This document shows positions 59,693 through 64,000 of a stretch of DNA of 64,000 bases, in pieces; the stretch's first letter is position 1, and each line of letters begins with the position of its first letter. A program made the position numbers and the translations under genes. The notes beneath the pieces were generated by a model, which did not search any database, was not told the DNA's origin, and saw only the letters and a program-made list of their open reading frames with translations. Source of the DNA: Pseudescherichia sp039594205 (GTDB lineage Bacteria; Pseudomonadota; Gammaproteobacteria; Enterobacterales; Enterobacteriaceae); assembly GCA_039594205.1 (NCBI GenBank), contig JBCNNW010000002.1:62001-126000 (forward strand), given 5' to 3'.

Positions 59693-61291
59693 TCAGCGTA
59701 GCGGCGTCATGGGCATCACTCGCCCGCTATAGGTGGCTGGCGGAGGGGTACTCCCCGCCAGCCACGTTGGGAAATCTTTTAGCGGCATAGGCTTCGCATA
59801 GAGAAATCCCTGGAAAATCGTAACCCCGCGCTGGCGCAAACGCTGCGCCTGCAGCGGGGTCTCAACCCCCTCCGCAATCAGCTCGATTTTCAGCCGTTTA
59901 CCCAGCGCGATAATAATATCCGTTACCGTCGAGTTCACCGCATCGGTGCCTACCGCCGTGGTGTAGGATTTATCGATCTTCAGCACGTCCGGACGCAGCT
60001 TCTCCAGCCACGAGAGAGAGGTATTGCCGGTACCAAAGTCATCAATCGCCAGCTTAACCCCACGCCGATGCAAGGCCCGTACGATCCGGTAGTCAATATC
60101 GGTGATCGCCTCCCGCTCGGTCAGCTCAATGGTGAGCTGCTGAACCGGGCGTGCGTGGAACCAGAGACGGTTGAGATCCTTCAGCAGCACACCGTCGCGG
60201 AAGTGGCTTGCCGAGACGTTAATGCCGATATGAAACTGGCTGTTGGCCGGAAACAGCGCCAGCTGGCGGTGGGTCTCTGCCAGCACATAGCGCGTGAGCG
60301 GGGCAATCAGGCTCTGCTCTTCGGCAATGGGAATAAATACGTCCGGCGAGATCCAGCCCTGGCGTGGGTTGTTCCAGCGCAGCAGGATCTCCACCCCCTC
60401 GCACTGGTGAGTATTGGCGTTCAGCAGCGGCTGACAGAAAAGCTCAAACTCATGAGCCGCCAGTCCAAGGTTGATCTCCCACGAGAAGCTCATCCGGTTA
60501 GCGGTGACAATCCAGGCGATATAGCCCATCAGCAGGCTGATGATCACCGCCAGCGGCAGCTGGGAAGGAAGGTGACGCAGCGCCAGCTCGCCTGCGCCCG
60601 GCCCTCTGACGCTGACGGTAAAAGGAAACTGTTCCGAGCTTTGCTGGAACCGCGTCTCGTCGACCAGCGGGGGCAAGCTATCCACCACACCAGCGCCGTA
60701 GATCAGGTGTCGATCACCTACCGTGATGCTCGCGCCAGTGATCAGCGGCTTTTGTGGCTCCAGCATCAGGCCGGTGAGCAGATCGATATTGATCACTTCC
60801 ATTACGCCGTCCTGCCCGTTTTGCGTCAGCGGAAACCACTGGATCAGTATCGGGCTGCCCCGCAGCAGGGAGTTGTCGGTAGTGAGCAGCAGCAGCGGAT
60901 GGGGAGTGGGGAGCGCGGGTTGAAGCTGATGAATAGGGACATTACGATAACCGAAGATGCTGGAGCAGTAGAGGGTGCCGTTCTTGATAAGGCCGATGGA
61001 GCGTACGGTTTGCATCGTCGCGGCCTGCTTTCGTAGCGCCAGGTGCGCCTCATCGCAGGGCAAGCCGACCAGCGGCAGAAGCACTCCCCGGCCCTGGGCA
61101 AGGGGAAGCAGGATCCTATTCAGCGAAGAGACCGCGTGGCTGGTAAAAGAGAGGATCCGCTGCTGGTTAGCGTTGCGCTCGGAAATGTAGCGCGAGCCAA
61201 GAGTCAGGAAAAGCGTAAAGACAGCGACGACCACGCAGACAACGGCGCGCTTTCGGCGGTAGCTTCTTATAATATGCTGTGCTGTTCGCAT
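59693..61291 (-). CDS. pdeD: Cyclic-di-GMP phosphodiesterase PdeD (CSS-EAL)
   Basis: 532 residues as in E. coli YoaD. Two membrane helices enclose a periplasmic CSS domain (about 40-245, with the CSS-type Cys-Ser-Ser in LYCSSIFGY and Cys in GLPCDEAH), then a cytosolic EAL domain. The signature glutamate is in GVEILLRW, so the motif reads EIL in place of EAL; E. coli YoaD reads the same as I recall. NVSASHF, ELTERE, IDDFGTG and EGVE motifs are all present, so activity is expected. Redox state of the periplasmic Cys controls this class. Confidence 0.94.
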   Translation of the reverse strand: MRTAQHIIRSYRRKRAVVCVVVAVFTLFLTLGSRYISERNANQQRILSFTSHAVSSLNRILLPLAQGRGVLLPLVGLPCDEAHLALRKQAATMQTVRSIGLIKNGTLYCSSIFGYRNVPIHQLQPALPTPHPLLLLTTDNSLLRGSPILIQWFPLTQNGQDGVMEVINIDLLTGLMLEPQKPLITGASITVGDRHLIYGAGVVDSLPPLVDETRFQQSSEQFPFTVSVRGPGAGELALRHLPSQLPLAVIISLLMGYIAWIVTANRMSFSWEINLGLAAHEFELFCQPLLNANTHQCEGVEILLRWNNPRQGWISPDVFIPIAEEQSLIAPLTRYVLAETHRQLALFPANSQFHIGINVSASHFRDGVLLKDLNRLWFHARPVQQLTIELTEREAITDIDYRIVRALHRRGVKLAIDDFGTGNTSLSWLEKLRPDVLKIDKSYTTAVGTDAVNSTVTDIIIALGKRLKIELIAEGVETPLQAQRLRQRGVTIFQGFLYAKPMPLKDFPTWLAGSTPPPATYSGRVMPMTPLR

Positions 61292-61391
61292 ATCCCGACA
61301 ATCCCCAGGAGAGCCGTTGGCGAGAAAGCAAACGGCAACACAGCAAGTGTAGTGGGGGAAAAAATAATCGGCAGCGAAAAGGGGAATAATT

Positions 61392-61413
61392 AGCCCTTTC
61401 GGGTGAAAGGGCT
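61392..61413 (-). terminator. Hairpin downstream of sdaA
   Basis: AGCCCTTTC-GGGT-GAAAGGGCT; on the minus strand AATTATT follows, a modest terminator. Confidence 0.6.
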
Positions 61414-61423
61414 GGTTAACGTA

Positions 61424-62788
61424 TTAGTCGCACTGAACCTTGATCGCCAGGCCACCGCGGGAGGTTTCGCGGTATTTGGCATTCATATCCTTGCCGGTTT
61501 CGTACATGGTTTCGATAACCTTATCCAGCGATACACGCGGGGCGCTGGTGCGGCGCATCGCCATGCGCGAGGCGTTGATGGCCTTCACCGAGGCGATAGC
61601 GTTACGCTCGATGCACGGCACCTGTACCTGGCCGGCGACCGGATCGCAGGTCAGCCCCAGGTTATGCTCCATGCCGATCTCTGCCGCCACGCAGACCTGC
61701 TCCGGGCTGGCACCCATCAGCTCCGCCAGGCCCGCAGCCGCCATGGAGCAGGCCACGCCCACTTCACCCTGACAGCCCACTTCCGCACCGGAGATAGAGG
61801 CGTTCATCTTATAGAGCGTGCCGATGGCCCCCGCAGCCAGGAAGTAGCGGGTGTAGATATCCGGGGTAACCGGCTCGATAAAGTGATCGTAATAGGCCAG
61901 CACCGCAGGTACGATGCCGCATGCGCCGTTGGTCGGGGCAGTCACCACGCGGCCACCGGCGGCGTTCTCTTCGTTTACCGCCAGCGCGAACATGTTAACC
62001 CAGTCGACAACCACCATCGGATCGCTGGAGTGCTTGTCGCTGGCTACCAGCAGGCGGCGCAGGGCAGAGGCACGACGCGGTACGCGCAGCGGGCCAGGCA
62101 GTACGCCTTCGGTGTTCATGCCGCGATCGATACAGGCCTGCATCGTCTGCCAGACGTTTGCAAAATAGTCGGCAATCTCCTCTTTGCTGTGCAGGGCCAG
62201 CTCGTTCTGCATCACCATGCCGGAGAGGGAGAGACCGGTCTCTTTGCACCAGTTCAGTATCGCCTGGGCAGAGTCGTAGGGGTAGGGCACGCTGACGGCC
62301 TGGGCGCTCTCTTTACCAAAGTGCTCTTCATCGACGATAAACCCGCCGCCGATAGAGTAGTAGGTTTTGCTGTAGATCTCTTTCTCGCCCTGATACGCAT
62401 GGATGCACATGCCGTTCTCATGCAGCGGCAGGTTATCGCTCTGAAAACGCATGCCGTTATCAGCAGGGAAATCCACCTCATGGCGGCCGTGGGCCAACAG
62501 CAGACGACCACGGGTCTCTACGTCGCGAATAAACGCCGGAATCGCATCGATATCTACTGTCGCTGGCTCGTTACCCGCCAGACCCATAATAATGGCGATA
62601 TCGGTGTGGTGACCGCGGCCGGTCAGCGACAGTGAACCATAGACGTCCACCGCCACACGGGTGACGCTCTCCAGCAATCCCTTTTCGACCAGGTCATCGA
62701 CGAACTGTTTCCCGGCCTTCATTGGCCCAACAGTATGGGAAGAGGAAGGACCAATTCCCACTTTAAACATGTCGAATATACTAATCAC
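61424..62788 (-). CDS. sdaA: L-serine deaminase I
   Basis: Iron-sulfur enzyme turning L-serine into pyruvate and ammonia. 454 residues from a GTG at 62788 (ISIFDMFKVGIGPSSSHTVG), E. coli length, 8 nt after AGGAG; a longer frame from 62845 exists but is not conserved. Cluster Cys are in NGACGIVPA and AEVGCQGEVGVACSM. The C terminus KVQCD, whose end Cys enters the active site, is present. Confidence 0.96.
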   Translation of the reverse strand: MISIFDMFKVGIGPSSSHTVGPMKAGKQFVDDLVEKGLLESVTRVAVDVYGSLSLTGRGHHTDIAIIMGLAGNEPATVDIDAIPAFIRDVETRGRLLLAHGRHEVDFPADNGMRFQSDNLPLHENGMCIHAYQGEKEIYSKTYYSIGGGFIVDEEHFGKESAQAVSVPYPYDSAQAILNWCKETGLSLSGMVMQNELALHSKEEIADYFANVWQTMQACIDRGMNTEGVLPGPLRVPRRASALRRLLVASDKHSSDPMVVVDWVNMFALAVNEENAAGGRVVTAPTNGACGIVPAVLAYYDHFIEPVTPDIYTRYFLAAGAIGTLYKMNASISGAEVGCQGEVGVACSMAAAGLAELMGASPEQVCVAAEIGMEHNLGLTCDPVAGQVQVPCIERNAIASVKAINASRMAMRRTSAPRVSLDKVIETMYETGKDMNAKYRETSRGGLAIKVQCD

Positions 62789-62972
62789 GCTAACACTCCT
62801 GACAGGGTTGCCGGACCCTCCGGCAACGATGTAATAATTGCGCATAGTGTAAGAGGGAACCGCGGGATCGGTTTAACTATTCACATGAATTAAACTAATA
62901 GCCAACCTCTATTTTACTAATGCTGCGAGGCAGGTCACGCCCGATCGGAAACGGGCGTTGTGTAAAGTATAG

Positions 62973-63551
62973 TCAGGGTTTCAGGCCAATCTGTAAGGCC
63001 AGCTCACGAATAATGCCTGCGGTCATGCCCCAGACAAAGTAATGCTGATACCAGGAGAGCCATACCTGGTGCGCATTGCCGCGCCGGTGAATATCCAGCG
63101 GGTGATAACGCCCCAGGCGTAGCGCCTCCGCCAGCGGCATCTCAAATACCGCCGCGACCTCATCTTCGCTGGCGTGGTAGTGCAGATCCGGCGGAATAAT
63201 ACCCACCACCGGGGTGACCTGGAAGCCGGTCACGCTGTCCACCGGCGGCAGAACGCCAATCACCTCTACCGCTTCGGGGGGAATGGCGACCTCCTCTTCG
63301 GCTTCGCGCAGGGCAGCGGCAATAATAGAGGCATCGCTGCTGTCTACGGCTCCGCCGGGGAAGGCCACCTGGCCCGCGTGCTTACGCAGGCGCGCCGAGC
63401 GCTGGGTCAGCAGCAGCCCAGGCTGCTCGCGACGCACTACCGGGATCAGCACCGCCGCCTGGCGGTTGTTCAGGCTCGCACCGCTGGCCTGCGGGCGTAG
63501 AAGTTGAAAGCGGGATAAAAAATCGTCCAGGGTCAGGTTTGTGCTCTCCAC
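62973..63551 (-). CDS. nudL: NudL, CoA-type Nudix hydrolase
   Basis: 192 residues as in E. coli YeaB, GTG start (complement of 63549-63551). The CoA-diphosphatase type signature LLTQRSARLRKHAGQVAFPG (UPF0035) runs into the Nudix box GGAVDSSDASIIAAALREAEEE. Likely removes 3'-phospho-AMP from coenzyme A derivatives, though E. coli activity is only putative. Its start is 3 bp after the pabB stop, so the pair is cotranscribed. Confidence 0.94.
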   Translation of the reverse strand: MESTNLTLDDFLSRFQLLRPQASGASLNNRQAAVLIPVVRREQPGLLLTQRSARLRKHAGQVAFPGGAVDSSDASIIAAALREAEEEVAIPPEAVEVIGVLPPVDSVTGFQVTPVVGIIPPDLHYHASEDEVAAVFEMPLAEALRLGRYHPLDIHRRGNAHQVWLSWYQHYFVWGMTAGIIRELALQIGLKP

Positions 63552-63554
63552 CCG

Positions 63555-64000
63555 TTATCTCTCCAGCTGTTGCAGAATACGATTAACTTTATCAAAGGTT
63601 TCCTGATATTCCGCCCCGGATTGGCTATCGGCAACAATACCGCCCCCGGCGGAGCAGTAAAGCTGTCCGTTGCAGGCACTCAGGGTGCGGATAGTAATGC
63701 TGGTGTCCATGGTGCCGCAGAGGCTGATATAGCCAATGCTGCCGCACCACGCGTTACGCCGCTGCGGCTCCAGCTCGTCAATGATCTGCATCGCCCGCAC
63801 CTTCGGCGCACCGGTGATCGAGCCGCCAGGAAAGGCCGCCCGCAGCAGATCGCAGGCGTGTTGTGCGGCAGGCAGGCGGGCAGTGACGGTGCTGACCAGA
63901 TGGTGAACTGCCGGAAACGGCTCTACCACAAACAGTTCGGGAACACGCACCGAGCCGGGCACCGCAACCCGGCCAATGTCGTTGCGCATCAGGTCCACGA
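63555..64000 (-). CDS. pabB: Aminodeoxychorismate synthase component I, C-terminal part
   Basis: The frame runs off the right edge, so only the last ~148 residues are seen. They match PabB of E. coli: VDLMRNDIGRVA, FPGGSITGAPKVRAMQIIDELEPQRR (chorismate-binding family signature) and AGGGIVADSQ. Forms aminodeoxychorismate with PabA for folate synthesis. Confidence 0.95.
   Translation of the reverse strand, partial: VDLMRNDIGRVAVPGSVRVPELFVVEPFPAVHHLVSTVTARLPAAQHACDLLRAAFPGGSITGAPKVRAMQIIDELEPQRRNAWCGSIGYISLCGTMDTSITIRTLSACNGQLYCSAGGGIVADSQSGAEYQETFDKVNRILQQLER

Noticed and set aside
1..64000. tRNA/rRNA genes, insertion sequences, prophage or integrase genes
   Set aside because: None were seen on reading either strand; the accessory pieces carry no transposase.

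Overview
The window is chromosomal DNA of an enterobacterium (family Enterobacteriaceae, close to the Enterobacter / Leclercia / Klebsiella group; the genus cannot be fixed from this sequence alone). The evidence is near-complete synteny with the E. coli/Salmonella argS-ruv-znu-zwf-edd-eda-prc-kdgR-cspC-man-sdaA-pabB segment, proteins of the same length and very similar sequence (CspC looks identical to E. coli CspC), and REP-type palindromes between genes. It is mostly core genome, with a few accessory insertions.

Layout. 1-4060: 3' end of a GH105 pectin-sugar hydrolase facing argS, then yecM and cutC, with the MicL small RNA at the cutC 3' end. 4061-7970: repeats, then cmoB-cmoA (tRNA wobble uridine modification), yecN, yecE, yecD. 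8000-9300: an AT-rich island with an HExxH protein overlapping a lipoprotein gene, read here as an orphan type VI effector/immunity pair. 9399-14650: aspS-nudB-yebC-ruvC and ruvAB, with a LexA box that is also a terminator hairpin. 14700-18600: znuBC/znuA divergent around a Zur operator, then mepM and lpxM. 19786-28020: central metabolism (pykA, hexR, zwf, edd, eda, purT) with HexR, GntR and PurR sites. 28150-35730: yebG (LexA box), yebF, yebE, ptrB, exoX, holE, yobA-yebZ-yebY, the SdsR small RNA, yebW, yebV. 35846-45818: rsmF, letAB (MCE lipid transport), msrC, proQ, prc, htpX. 45863-50678: yebQ, kdgR, mgrB, yebO, a metallo-beta-lactamase-fold gene, yobF, cspC. 50892-54923: a second FtsI-like transpeptidase (PBP3SAL type), rlmA, mntP with its Mn riboswitch, yobD. 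54978-64000: manXYZ, yoaE, pdeD, sdaA, nudL and the 3' part of pabB.

The genes fall into linked themes. Pectin/hexuronate use: the GH105 hydrolase, KdgR, Edd/Eda. Envelope maintenance: MepM, LpxM, LetAB, Prc, HtpX, the extra FtsI. Metal homeostasis: ZnuABC, YobA/YebZ, MntP, YoaE. DNA repair under SOS control: RuvAB, YebG, with ExoX and HolE nearby. Small RNA/RNA-chaperone control: MicL, SdsR, ProQ, CspC. The least conventional parts are the 8.2-9.1 kb effector/immunity pair, the dual-purpose hairpin between ruvC and ruvA, the FtsI paralog with an altered second motif, and the densely regulated mntP upstream region.
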